DNA from: JBALVT01 sp036961345
Lineage (GTDB): Bacteria > Pseudomonadota > Gammaproteobacteria > Pseudomonadales > Halieaceae
Direction: 5' to 3'
Assembly: GCA_036961345.1 (NCBI GenBank)
Contig: JBALVT010000002.1
Span: 1-64,000 of the forward strand
Length of the DNA: 64,000 bases
This document shows positions 7,201-15,319 of the stretch, one piece after another. Each line of letters begins with the position of its first letter. Within the stretch, counting starts at the first letter, position 1. A model generated the notes under the pieces. That model had not been told where the DNA came from. It searched no databases and was given only the letters and a program-made list of their open reading frames with translations. Position numbers and translations under genes: made by a program.

Positions 7201-8235
7201 GTGACAGAACTGACAATTACCCGCCCGGATGACTGGCACGTACATTTGCGTGACGGCGCCGCGCTGGAGCACACCTGTGCCGATATGGCGCGCTATTTTG
7301 GGCGCGTCATTGTTATGCCCAATCTCACACCTCCGGCTGCCACCGTGGCCCAGGCCGGCCAATACCGCAGCCGAATTCTAGCTGCCATGGCCGATTTGCC
7401 ACGCCAATTTGAACCTTTAATGGTGCTCTACCTCACAGACCAGACCAGTGCAAGTGAGGTAAAACTGGCAGCCCAGAGCGATTTTGTACACGCTGTTAAG
7501 CTTTACCCGGCCGGTGCCACCACCAATTCCGAGGCCGGTGTGGCCAATCTGGAAAGCCTCTACCCCACGCTTGAGGCGATGGAGGAAGTGGGGCTGCCAC
7601 TATTGGTTCACGGTGAGGTTACCGATTCGCAGATCGATATATTTGACCGCGAAAAAGCCTTTATTGAGCGCCATCTGGCCCCTATCGCCCAGCGCTTTCC
7701 GGGGCTGCGTATGGTTTTGGAGCACATAACCACACGCGATGCCGCCGAATTTGTCGGTGCTGCATCCGAGAACATCGCCGCCACTATTACCGCTCACCAC
7801 CTGCTACTCAATCGCAACGACATGCTGGCTGGCGGTATTCGTCCGCATTACTATTGCCTGCCCATACTCAAGCGTAATAGCCATCAGCAAGCCCTGTTAA
7901 AGGCGGCCACCTCGGGCAATCCAAAATTTTTCCTCGGCACAGATTCCGCCCCACACACTACGTCTACCAAGGAAACAGCGTGTGGCTGTGCGGGCATTTA
8001 TACCGGCCATGCGGCCATTGAACTGTACGCCGAGGTATTTGAAGGCCAGGGGCAACTCGACAAACTGGAGGGTTTTGCCTGTCACTTCGGGCCCGATTTT
8101 TACCGCTTGCCGCGCAACACAGACAACATTACGCTAAAAAAGAGCCCCTGGCAGGTGCCAGAAACACTGCCGCTGGGCAGCGGCTCACTTACCCCCCTAA
8201 GAGCGGGCGAACAGTTACAGTGGAAAATAGTATGA
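7201..8235 (+). CDS. pyrC: Dihydroorotase
   Basis: Cyclises carbamoyl-aspartate to dihydroorotate in pyrimidine synthesis. I chose GTG 7201, giving 344 residues that begin MTELTITRPDDWHVHLRDG, which aligns with the start of the 348-residue E. coli class II enzyme; an upstream TTG at 7135 would add 22 non-homologous residues. Zinc ligands H13 and H15 lie in WHVHLRD, and the carboxylated lysine is K100 in HAVKLYPAG; the LVHGE and LEHITT histidines are also present. A TGTG start with rnt following 16 bp later suggests a short operon. Confidence 0.95.
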   Translation: MTELTITRPDDWHVHLRDGAALEHTCADMARYFGRVIVMPNLTPPAATVAQAGQYRSRILAAMADLPRQFEPLMVLYLTDQTSASEVKLAAQSDFVHAVKLYPAGATTNSEAGVANLESLYPTLEAMEEVGLPLLVHGEVTDSQIDIFDREKAFIERHLAPIAQRFPGLRMVLEHITTRDAAEFVGAASENIAATITAHHLLLNRNDMLAGGIRPHYYCLPILKRNSHQQALLKAATSGNPKFFLGTDSAPHTTSTKETACGCAGIYTGHAAIELYAEVFEGQGQLDKLEGFACHFGPDFYRLPRNTDNITLKKSPWQVPETLPLGSGSLTPLRAGEQLQWKIV

Positions 8236-8251
8236 CAACTGGAAACTCTCT

Positions 8252-8890
8252 GTGAGTGCCTTAAATGGACAGCGCATGTGCGATCGATTCCGGGGCTTTC
8301 TGCCGGTTGTGGTCGATATTGAAACAGGGGGCTTTACCGCCCAAACCGATGCCATCCTGGAAGTTGCCGCCAGTATTGTCAGAATGGATGAAGACGGCAC
8401 ACTGGCCGTACACCGCACCTACAATTTCCATGTAAAACCTTTCGAGGGCGCCAATCTTGAGCAGGCGGCGCTCGATTTTACCGGTATCGACCCCTACCAC
8501 CCTTTTCGTGAAGACGTTACTGAAGAAGAGGCTTTAACCGAACTGTTTCGCATCATTCGCAAGGAAATTCGCGAGCAGGAATGCACCAGGGCTGTGCTGG
8601 TAGCACACAATTCCCATTTTGATGCGGGCTTTATCAACGCGGCTGTAGAACGCTGCGACATTAAACGCAATCCGTTTCATCCCTTTTCCTATTTTGATAC
8701 CGCGACACTGGCAGGACTTGCGTTTGGACAAACAGTGTTGGCCAAAGCTTGCGGTGAAGCAGGCATCGCCTTTGACAATGCCGAAGCTCATTCGGCAGCC
8801 TATGACGCAGAACGCACGGCTGAATTGTTTTGCGATATTGTCAATCGTTGGAAAGAGTGTGGCGGCTGGATGCCTGTGTTCGCCGAATAA
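8252..8890 (+). CDS. rnt: Ribonuclease T
   Basis: A DEDD 3'-5' exoribonuclease that trims tRNA and other stable RNA 3' ends and turns over tRNA CCA ends. 212 residues from GTG 8252 (ATG 8276 is an alternative giving a start closer to the conserved region). Catalytic residues: D22 and E24 in VVDIETGG, D124 in AHNSHFDAGF, H180 and D185 near the C-terminus. It follows pyrC closely. Length and motifs match the gammaproteobacterial family. Confidence 0.95.
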   Translation: MSALNGQRMCDRFRGFLPVVVDIETGGFTAQTDAILEVAASIVRMDEDGTLAVHRTYNFHVKPFEGANLEQAALDFTGIDPYHPFREDVTEEEALTELFRIIRKEIREQECTRAVLVAHNSHFDAGFINAAVERCDIKRNPFHPFSYFDTATLAGLAFGQTVLAKACGEAGIAFDNAEAHSAAYDAERTAELFCDIVNRWKECGGWMPVFAE

Positions 8891-8918
8891 CAGTTGTAGC
8901 GGCTAAGGTCTAAACAGC

Positions 8919-9530
8919 TTAATCCTCTCCGCTGATCTGGTTGAGCAGAAGGTCCAGCTCTCCCATCATTTCCTCGATTGTCCCAGAGCCCAGCAGCTCA
9001 TATTTCAAGGATTCATCCAGCGGCAGTAACTGCACCAGCGTATAACCCACTTCCCAGGCATTGTTGTAATCTATCTCCAACCCCATACGCTGCACATGGG
9101 GATGTGTCTCCAGGCTGCGCAATACATCCAGCATGGGGCTCCAGTCATCCTGCATTGCTTTGGGATCACACGGCCGATGCATTTCAATATCACCCATCAC
9201 CAGGCCGCTGGCCGAGGTATTGGCATCGCGCAAATCAAAGGTTTCTGTGCCTGCAATGGTAATCCCTAAAAGCCCATTTTGCAGTTGGTCCCAATCGACG
9301 ATGCGTGCGTAGGTGCCATAGTCACCCAGATCCGGCCTCGCTGACCCTTTTGTAGCCACCTCTGAACCACGTCGAATCCACACCACACCAAAACCGGTAT
9401 CGGTCCGCATGCAACTGCGCACCAGGTCGAGGTATCTTTGCTCAAAAATCTGCAGCGAAAAGCGACCATATGGCAGCAAGATACTGGATAGAGGAAATAG
9501 AGGAATTTCAGTCACGATTGGTCCCGTCAT
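8919..9530 (-). CDS. LON substrate-binding-domain protein (stand-alone)
   Basis: 203 residues carrying only the N-terminal substrate-recognition domain of Lon protease (EIPLFPLSSILLPYGRFSLQIFEQRYLDL at 8-36), with no AAA+ or peptidase domain. Such proteins are widespread in gammaproteobacteria and their role is unclear; an adaptor or chaperone role has been suggested. It is the last gene of a leftward run mpl, RND exporter, cysteine-cluster protein, then this. Start ATG 9530. Confidence 0.85.
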   Translation of the reverse strand: MTGPIVTEIPLFPLSSILLPYGRFSLQIFEQRYLDLVRSCMRTDTGFGVVWIRRGSEVATKGSARPDLGDYGTYARIVDWDQLQNGLLGITIAGTETFDLRDANTSASGLVMGDIEMHRPCDPKAMQDDWSPMLDVLRSLETHPHVQRMGLEIDYNNAWEVGYTLVQLLPLDESLKYELLGSGTIEEMMGELDLLLNQISGED

Positions 9531-9572
9531 TTTGATTCATGTATGCACGTCTCTGTGCGTTAACACCCAAAG

Positions 9573-9836
9573 TCAGGCGACACCCGGTACGCTTTTTTCA
9601 TCCAACAGCAGCAAAATTGCCAGGGCCTGCTCACGCGTATCACCGCAAAAATCTGGCTCGGCGCGAAACTGGCCACAATAGGCCGGCCTGCGACTGTCGT
9701 TGAATATCCTGCAGCGCTGCGCTGCGTCGAGATGCACACACCGCACACCCGCCGGCTTCCCCGCAGGCATGCCATAAAATGGCTCGGTTATGGACGGCGC
9801 TATACAACAGGCGCCACAAGCACTCCTACATTCCAT
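9573..9836 (-). CDS. YkgJ-family cysteine-cluster protein
   Basis: 87 residues beginning MECRSACGACC, with cysteines at 3, 7, 10, 11, 33, 42, 54 and 64: the pattern of the UPF0153/CxxCxxCC family, thought to bind zinc or an iron-sulfur centre. Biochemical role unknown. It starts 1 bp after the RND exporter stop codon and is 42 bp from the LON-domain gene, so it is almost certainly co-transcribed with them. Confidence 0.85.
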   Translation of the reverse strand: MECRSACGACCIAPSITEPFYGMPAGKPAGVRCVHLDAAQRCRIFNDSRRPAYCGQFRAEPDFCGDTREQALAILLLLDEKSVPGVA

Positions 9837-9837
9837 A

Positions 9838-12450
9838 TCATTCCCGTTCCGGGCCCAGGGGCTTAAACAGCATAATCAGTCGCGGCAACAGCAATAATGC
9901 GCCAATCACCGCTGCGGTCATTGCCAGTACCGTTAACAGGCCGAAATAGATACTCGGATTAAAGTTAGAAAGAGTCAGCATCGAGAAGCCCACCACAACG
10001 GTTACCGTCGTATAATATAACGCGCGGCCAATACTGCCATGACAGCGATACATGGTCTGACGGTAATTGCGATCCTTGGGAAATTCTTTCATATATCTGT
10101 GCACATAGTGGATACAATTATCCACCCCAATACCCAGCACAATTGCCGCAATTGTGATGGTCATGATATCCAGCGGTATGCCCGCCAGGCCCATCACTCC
10201 CAAAACCATTCCAGCGGCGAGCAAGTTGGGAGCCAACGCAATAAGCGCCAGCCACATAGAGCGAAAAAGCACCAAAAACATCACTAAAATTGCCAAAAAC
10301 ACTGCACCAAGAGTCAATATCTGTGATTTGAACAGGCTTTGCAGCACATTGTTATAAAGGACAAGCATTCCCGTAAACTGCACGCGGCTTGGCTCAAAGC
10401 CCAGGTTATCAATTAGGTGTGAATGCACATCGCGTAAAAATTCATCCCGGCGCAAATCTTTGCTGGTTTCCTTCACACGCACAGTAATTCTGGCTTCTTC
10501 ATTGTTCTTGGAAAAATACGGGTCAACCATCATTCCTTTGATATCAGGCGGCAGGCTCTTTTGCACCAACGCCAATTCAACTCCCCCAATATCATCGCCC
10601 ATCAAGTTTTTAACCACCGAAAATATCGTCGAAAGAGACAACACTTTCCCGGTTTCAGGCAGCGAATCGAGGTAGTTATGCAGGCTGTCAACTTCGCGCA
10701 TTCCCTGCAGACTAAACCAATAACTGGGTTTAAATCCTGCATCATTGTTACTGGAAAAATCGTCAAAGCCACCATCAAAGTCATCGCCCCAGTCATCATC
10801 ACCCAGGGTGTCTTCATCAGCTGGCGCGGCGGCAAAGTCTTCGCTTTCCTCGGCGAAGGGATCGTCGTCATCAATTGGGGAAGTTGATACCAACCCTCCT
10901 GCTGGGCCTACGCCCGGTAGCGGCTCATCAAAATCCGGCGCAGACAAAATAATTTCCAGCGGTATCGTACCGCCCAGCTTGGCGTCGAGTAATTCCATAC
11001 CCTGGTAAATCTCGGTGCTGTCATTGAAGTAATCAATAAACCTATTTTCGACTTGCAGGCGAGATATTCCATAAACCGTGACCAGCAGAAGCGCAGCGCT
11101 GACCAGCAGAATCGACTTACCGTGTTCATCGGTGATGCGGGCAAACTTGAGCGTAAGAGGCTGCTCGTCATCTTCATGATGTACCGGCCTTCCGCGGGGC
11201 CATACCATCATCAAACACGGCACAATAACAAACGCCATGATAACGGCGATAACGATGCCCACCGTCATCATCAACCCGAAATCAATGACGGGCTGAATGC
11301 CGGATACTATCAGAGATACAAAAGCCACAATGGTTGTCACCGCCGTGTAAAAACACGGCACGGCCATCAATCTCACGGTGTCCAATACCCTTTCTCGGCG
11401 ATGCCCCTTGGGGCTTGCCGCATGCAATTCCCGGTACCGCACAACCAAATGAATAGACAGTGCCAGAGAAACGATCAACAAGACCGCTACAAAGTTGGAG
11501 GAAATCACCGTCATACGCCAGTCGAGTGCACCCAATAATCCCAGCATTACTGTGACCGTTGCCACACAGGTCGTCAGCGGAATAACCACCCATCTCAAGC
11601 GACGAAATATTACCGCCAGAACAACCAACATAACACCCAGTATCGCGCTACCAAACAGCACCAAATCACTGCGTACAAAACTCACCATATCCGAGGCGAT
11701 CATGGGCATTCCACCAACAAAAGTCTTGGCGTAAATACTATAGTTTGCAGCAATGGCGCGAACGTTTGTTACCAGAGTATTTTGCAGCTCCAATGACGCT
11801 GCGGTATGCGCTTTAAACTCTGCTTCAATACGCCCAAGTTCGGCCTTCTCTTCATGCGTGAGCCCGAAATCTCGCTCCAGCTTGCGCAAATCTTCCCGCT
11901 GGTAAAGTAGCAGATTGTACTGCTCGTCTCGCTCGAGATTAATTTGCACCGCTGTCATGGTACCGTCTGTACTCGCCAGTAGATTGGCGTAGATAGGACT
12001 AGTGGTCAGCTCTTTCAATACCAGATCCCGGTCAATACCCAGTGTATCCAGACCCGGTAATGGATCACCCGAGGTAATATCCGACAGGGATACTGGAGGG
12101 CTTTCCAGCAACGGAATATCCCATACCGTAACCACCGAGGACACGCCGCGAAGCTTGCGCAACTCGTCCGCCATGCGTTTCAGCGGGTCAACAGATCTTG
12201 GGGCGAGAAGCGCTGTTTGCGGCTGCCAGGTAATGAGAAGGAATTCTTCAGAGCTATATTCACGACTGACTTCTCGAAACAGGTCCAGCGATTTGTCGCC
12301 TTGTAACAACAGGGAGTCTGCCGAGGCATCAATCTTTATTTTGCCGGTCTGGCTGGCAAAACCCAGCACCAGCAGCGCCATTATCAACAGGGACAAAAAG
12401 GGCCGTCGCAGGACGAGCCTGTCATAGCTTTTTATTAGGGTATCTGACAT
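9838..12450 (-). CDS. RND/MMPL-superfamily exporter with acidic periplasmic insert
   Basis: An 870-residue inner-membrane transporter of the HAE3/MMPL 'predicted exporter' type: one N-terminal helix (about 18-32), a large periplasmic loop, a five-to-six-helix block (about 255-420), a second loop and a second helix block (about 700-865), giving about 12 helices. Members move lipids, hopanoids or hydrophobic compounds by proton motive force; the substrate here is unknown. The second loop contains a low-complexity stretch (about residues 525-571) made largely of Asp and Glu, unusual for the family. It starts 7 bp after mpl. Confidence 0.85.
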   Translation of the reverse strand: MSDTLIKSYDRLVLRRPFLSLLIMALLVLGFASQTGKIKIDASADSLLLQGDKSLDLFREVSREYSSEEFLLITWQPQTALLAPRSVDPLKRMADELRKLRGVSSVVTVWDIPLLESPPVSLSDITSGDPLPGLDTLGIDRDLVLKELTTSPIYANLLASTDGTMTAVQINLERDEQYNLLLYQREDLRKLERDFGLTHEEKAELGRIEAEFKAHTAASLELQNTLVTNVRAIAANYSIYAKTFVGGMPMIASDMVSFVRSDLVLFGSAILGVMLVVLAVIFRRLRWVVIPLTTCVATVTVMLGLLGALDWRMTVISSNFVAVLLIVSLALSIHLVVRYRELHAASPKGHRRERVLDTVRLMAVPCFYTAVTTIVAFVSLIVSGIQPVIDFGLMMTVGIVIAVIMAFVIVPCLMMVWPRGRPVHHEDDEQPLTLKFARITDEHGKSILLVSAALLLVTVYGISRLQVENRFIDYFNDSTEIYQGMELLDAKLGGTIPLEIILSAPDFDEPLPGVGPAGGLVSTSPIDDDDPFAEESEDFAAAPADEDTLGDDDWGDDFDGGFDDFSSNNDAGFKPSYWFSLQGMREVDSLHNYLDSLPETGKVLSLSTIFSVVKNLMGDDIGGVELALVQKSLPPDIKGMMVDPYFSKNNEEARITVRVKETSKDLRRDEFLRDVHSHLIDNLGFEPSRVQFTGMLVLYNNVLQSLFKSQILTLGAVFLAILVMFLVLFRSMWLALIALAPNLLAAGMVLGVMGLAGIPLDIMTITIAAIVLGIGVDNCIHYVHRYMKEFPKDRNYRQTMYRCHGSIGRALYYTTVTVVVGFSMLTLSNFNPSIYFGLLTVLAMTAAVIGALLLLPRLIMLFKPLGPERE

Positions 12451-12457
12451 GGTTTAC

Positions 12458-13831
12458 TCAAATAGTGGGTAGCTGTGCTAGTAACCGTTGGTGCACACCA
12501 CCAAACGATCCATTACTCATGATGACAATCTGATCGCCGGGATGAACACTGGTAGCGACCCTACGGATTAAGTCATCCATATTGCTGCTTAGTTCCGCCG
12601 GTACCTGACTATTTTCGACAACACTTTCCAATGACCAGTCCATGCCCGCCGGCTGAAACCAGAACACCTTATCTGCAGCGGCTGTCGCACTTGCCAACTG
12701 CTCACGGTGCTCTCCCATACGCATGGTGTTGGAACGAGGCTCAATAAGCGCGATCAATCGCCCCCTACCACCCCTGGCACGAAGCCCCTGCAACGTGGTG
12801 GCGATGGCGGTTGGATGATGGGCGAAGTCATCGTACACCGCCACACCACCAACCGTACCGAGCAATTCAAGACGGCGTTTCACACCGTTAAAGGCCGCCA
12901 GTGCCTCAGCCGATACCGATACCGACACACCCACATGCAACGCAGCGGCCATTGCGCAAAGGGCATTTTCTACATTGTGCAACCCACAGTAAGACCACTG
13001 CACTTCAACGGGCTCACCGACATCGCAGCTCACCCTAAAATGCGAGCCATCGTCGGCAATCAACTCAGCACGCCAATCGGCCTCACCATCAAATCCAAAG
13101 CTGCGGGTGGGTGTCCAGCAACCTCGTTCCAGTACTTGAGCCACGGTTTGACTTTCCCGGGGAAAAATAATCTGCCCCCGCCCAGGCACACAGCGAACCA
13201 GATGATGAAACTGTCTTTGAATGGCATCCAGATCATCAAAAATATCTGCGTGATCAAATTCGAGGTTATTAATACACAACGTGCTGGGGCGGTAGTGCAC
13301 AAACTTGGAACGCTTGTCGAAAAAAGCAGTGTCGTACTCATCCGCTTCCACCACAAAAAAATCCGAATTGCCCGAGCGCGCCGACAATCCAAAGTCACTG
13401 GGCACGCCGCCAATCAGAAACCCGGGAGACATACCCGCATACTCAAGGATCCACGCCAACATACTACTGGTGGTGGTTTTACCGTGCGTACCTGATACAG
13501 CGAGAACCCATTTCCCCTGCAACAGATTTTCCGCTAGCCACTGAGGCCCTGAGGTGTAGGGGATGCCGCTATTAAGCACATACTCTACTGCCTCATTGCC
13601 GCGCGACATGGCATTGCCTATCACCACGCAATCGGGAGCCGGCTGTAAATGTTTGGGGTGATAGCCCTCCATCAGCTCAATGCCCTGGGCCTCAAGCTGT
13701 GTGCTCATCGGCGGATAAACATTGGCATCGCTGCCTGTGACTTTAAACCCCAACTCTCTGGCCAACAGGGCAATGCCACCCATAAAGGTTCCGCATATGC
13801 CCAGAATATGAATATGTCCTTTCAAGCGCAC
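12458..13831 (-). CDS. mpl: UDP-MurNAc:L-Ala-gamma-D-Glu-meso-DAP ligase (peptidoglycan recycling)
   Basis: A Mur-ligase-family enzyme that reattaches recovered murein tripeptide to UDP-MurNAc in the cytosol. 457 residues from ATG 13831. The N-terminal HILGICGTFMGGIALLA Rossmann segment distinguishes it from MurC; the ATP loop GTHGKTTT is at 114-121, and DDFAHHPTAI and the EPRSNTMRMG segment are diagnostic of Mpl. It heads the leftward four-gene run ending at 8919 and is divergent from pfp. Confidence 0.95.
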   Translation of the reverse strand: MRLKGHIHILGICGTFMGGIALLARELGFKVTGSDANVYPPMSTQLEAQGIELMEGYHPKHLQPAPDCVVIGNAMSRGNEAVEYVLNSGIPYTSGPQWLAENLLQGKWVLAVSGTHGKTTTSSMLAWILEYAGMSPGFLIGGVPSDFGLSARSGNSDFFVVEADEYDTAFFDKRSKFVHYRPSTLCINNLEFDHADIFDDLDAIQRQFHHLVRCVPGRGQIIFPRESQTVAQVLERGCWTPTRSFGFDGEADWRAELIADDGSHFRVSCDVGEPVEVQWSYCGLHNVENALCAMAAALHVGVSVSVSAEALAAFNGVKRRLELLGTVGGVAVYDDFAHHPTAIATTLQGLRARGGRGRLIALIEPRSNTMRMGEHREQLASATAAADKVFWFQPAGMDWSLESVVENSQVPAELSSNMDDLIRRVATSVHPGDQIVIMSNGSFGGVHQRLLAQLPTI

Positions 13832-14006
13832 TACTTCTTTAAAATCGAAAGGGGCTCATATTAACACGCCGAAACCCATCGCCACACACAAGAGCGGTAA
13901 AACTGCTAATTTCCAGTCCACAAGCCGCCCCAATTGCCGTATGATTCGCCCATTCTTGCAACACACCGGATTACCTATCTGATTCGGGCTCACGGAACAC
14001 CTTGAG

Positions 14007-15269
14007 ATGTCGAAAAAAAATGCGTTCTACGCACAATCCGGTGGCGTTACTGCCGTTATAAATGCCAGTGCCTGTGGCGTAATTCAAACTGCCCGAACAC
14101 ATCGCGATCAAATTGGTAAAGTCTATGCCGGCCGCAACGGTATTATCGGCGCACTGCGCGAAGAGCTGATTGACACCAGCAAGGAAAGCAATTCTGCGAT
14201 TGCCGGATTGCGCTCCACCCCCTCGGGAGCCTTTGGCTCTTGCCGCCACAAGTTAAAAAGCCTGGAACAAAACAAAGCCGAATATGAAAGACTGATCGAC
14301 GTTTTCAAGGCGCATAATATCGGCTATTTTTTTTACAATGGCGGCGGTGATTCAGCCGATACTTGCCTGAAAGTTTCGCAATTGAGCGAGAGCATGGGAT
14401 ATCCGCTGCAGGCTATCCACATCCCGAAAACCATCGACAACGACCTGCCCTTAACCGACAACTGTCCGGGATTCGGTTCTGTGGCGAAGTACATTGCCAT
14501 TTCAACCAAAGAAGCAGCACTGGATGTCGCCTCCATGTGCGAAACCTCCACCAAGGTTTTTATCCTTGAAACCATGGGCCGACACGCTGGCTGGATTGCC
14601 GCCGCAGCCGGCCTTGCCGCCGAGCACGAAGGCGATGCACCGCATATCATCCTGTTTCCGGAAATTGCATTTAATCGTGATAAATTTCTCGCCAAAGTAA
14701 AACGCTGTGTAAAGCGCCACGGCCACTGCGTAATTGTCGCCTCTGAAGGCGCACAATATAAAGACGGCACTTTCCTGGCAGGTGGCGGACTAAAAGATGC
14801 CTTTGGGCACACTCAACTGGGTGGGCTGGCGCCTTCGCTGGCCGAAATGATCAAGTCAGAATTAGGTTACAAGTATCACTGGGCCGTGTCGGATTATCTG
14901 CAGCGTTCTGCCCGCCACATCGCATCATCTACCGATGTTGAACAAGCCTATGCTGTCGGAGCCGCCGCTGTAGAAAAAGCGCTTGAAGGCAAAAATGCCA
15001 TTATGCCTACCATTGTTCGTGGCAAAGGCAAACGCTACAGCTGGAGCATCGGGGAGGCACAACTGGCCGATGTGGCAAACGTTGAAAAACAAATGCCGCG
15101 CAATTTTATTAGCCGGGATGGGTTTGGTATTACCGAGGAAGCTCGCGATTATCTGGCACCCCTTATCCAGGGTGAAGACTATCCCAGTTACAAAAATGGC
15201 CTGCCGCAATACACCCGTCTGAAAAACCTATTGGTGCCCAAAAAGCTCAAAAAGAGCTTTAAGATCTAG
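14007..15269 (+). CDS. pfp: Pyrophosphate-dependent 6-phosphofructokinase
   Basis: Reversible phosphorylation of fructose-6-phosphate with PPi. 420 residues from ATG 14007. Two positions decide the phosphoryl donor: GGGDS at 112-116 has Asp where ATP enzymes have Gly, and PKTIDND at 140-146 has Lys where ATP enzymes have Gly. Both indicate PPi use. MGRHAGW is conserved. It converges on the membrane pyrophosphatase at 15320, fitting a PPi-economising central metabolism. A small hairpin AAAGCTC-N5-GAGCTTT (15242-15260) lies at the 3' end of the gene. Confidence 0.93.
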   Translation: MSKKNAFYAQSGGVTAVINASACGVIQTARTHRDQIGKVYAGRNGIIGALREELIDTSKESNSAIAGLRSTPSGAFGSCRHKLKSLEQNKAEYERLIDVFKAHNIGYFFYNGGGDSADTCLKVSQLSESMGYPLQAIHIPKTIDNDLPLTDNCPGFGSVAKYIAISTKEAALDVASMCETSTKVFILETMGRHAGWIAAAAGLAAEHEGDAPHIILFPEIAFNRDKFLAKVKRCVKRHGHCVIVASEGAQYKDGTFLAGGGLKDAFGHTQLGGLAPSLAEMIKSELGYKYHWAVSDYLQRSARHIASSTDVEQAYAVGAAAVEKALEGKNAIMPTIVRGKGKRYSWSIGEAQLADVANVEKQMPRNFISRDGFGITEEARDYLAPLIQGEDYPSYKNGLPQYTRLKNLLVPKKLKKSFKI

Positions 15270-15274
15270 CGGTA

Positions 15275-15300
15275 CGCCGGTAAGGCACGCCGGTAAGGCA
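15275..15300. repeat. Two 13-bp direct repeats between pfp and hppA
   Basis: CGCCGGTAAGGCA occurs twice head to tail (15275-15287, 15288-15300), followed by an inverted repeat CCGCTGCTG-N6-CAGCAGCGG (about 15307-15330) that includes the hppA stop codon. No T-run follows, so it is at best a weak terminator for the two converging genes. Confidence 0.75.
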
Positions 15301-15319
15301 TGCCCTACCGCTGCTGAAA

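Noticed and set aside
12707..13495. 262-codon rightward frame inside mpl
   Set aside because: Antisense to a conserved Mur ligase; composition like a shadow frame.
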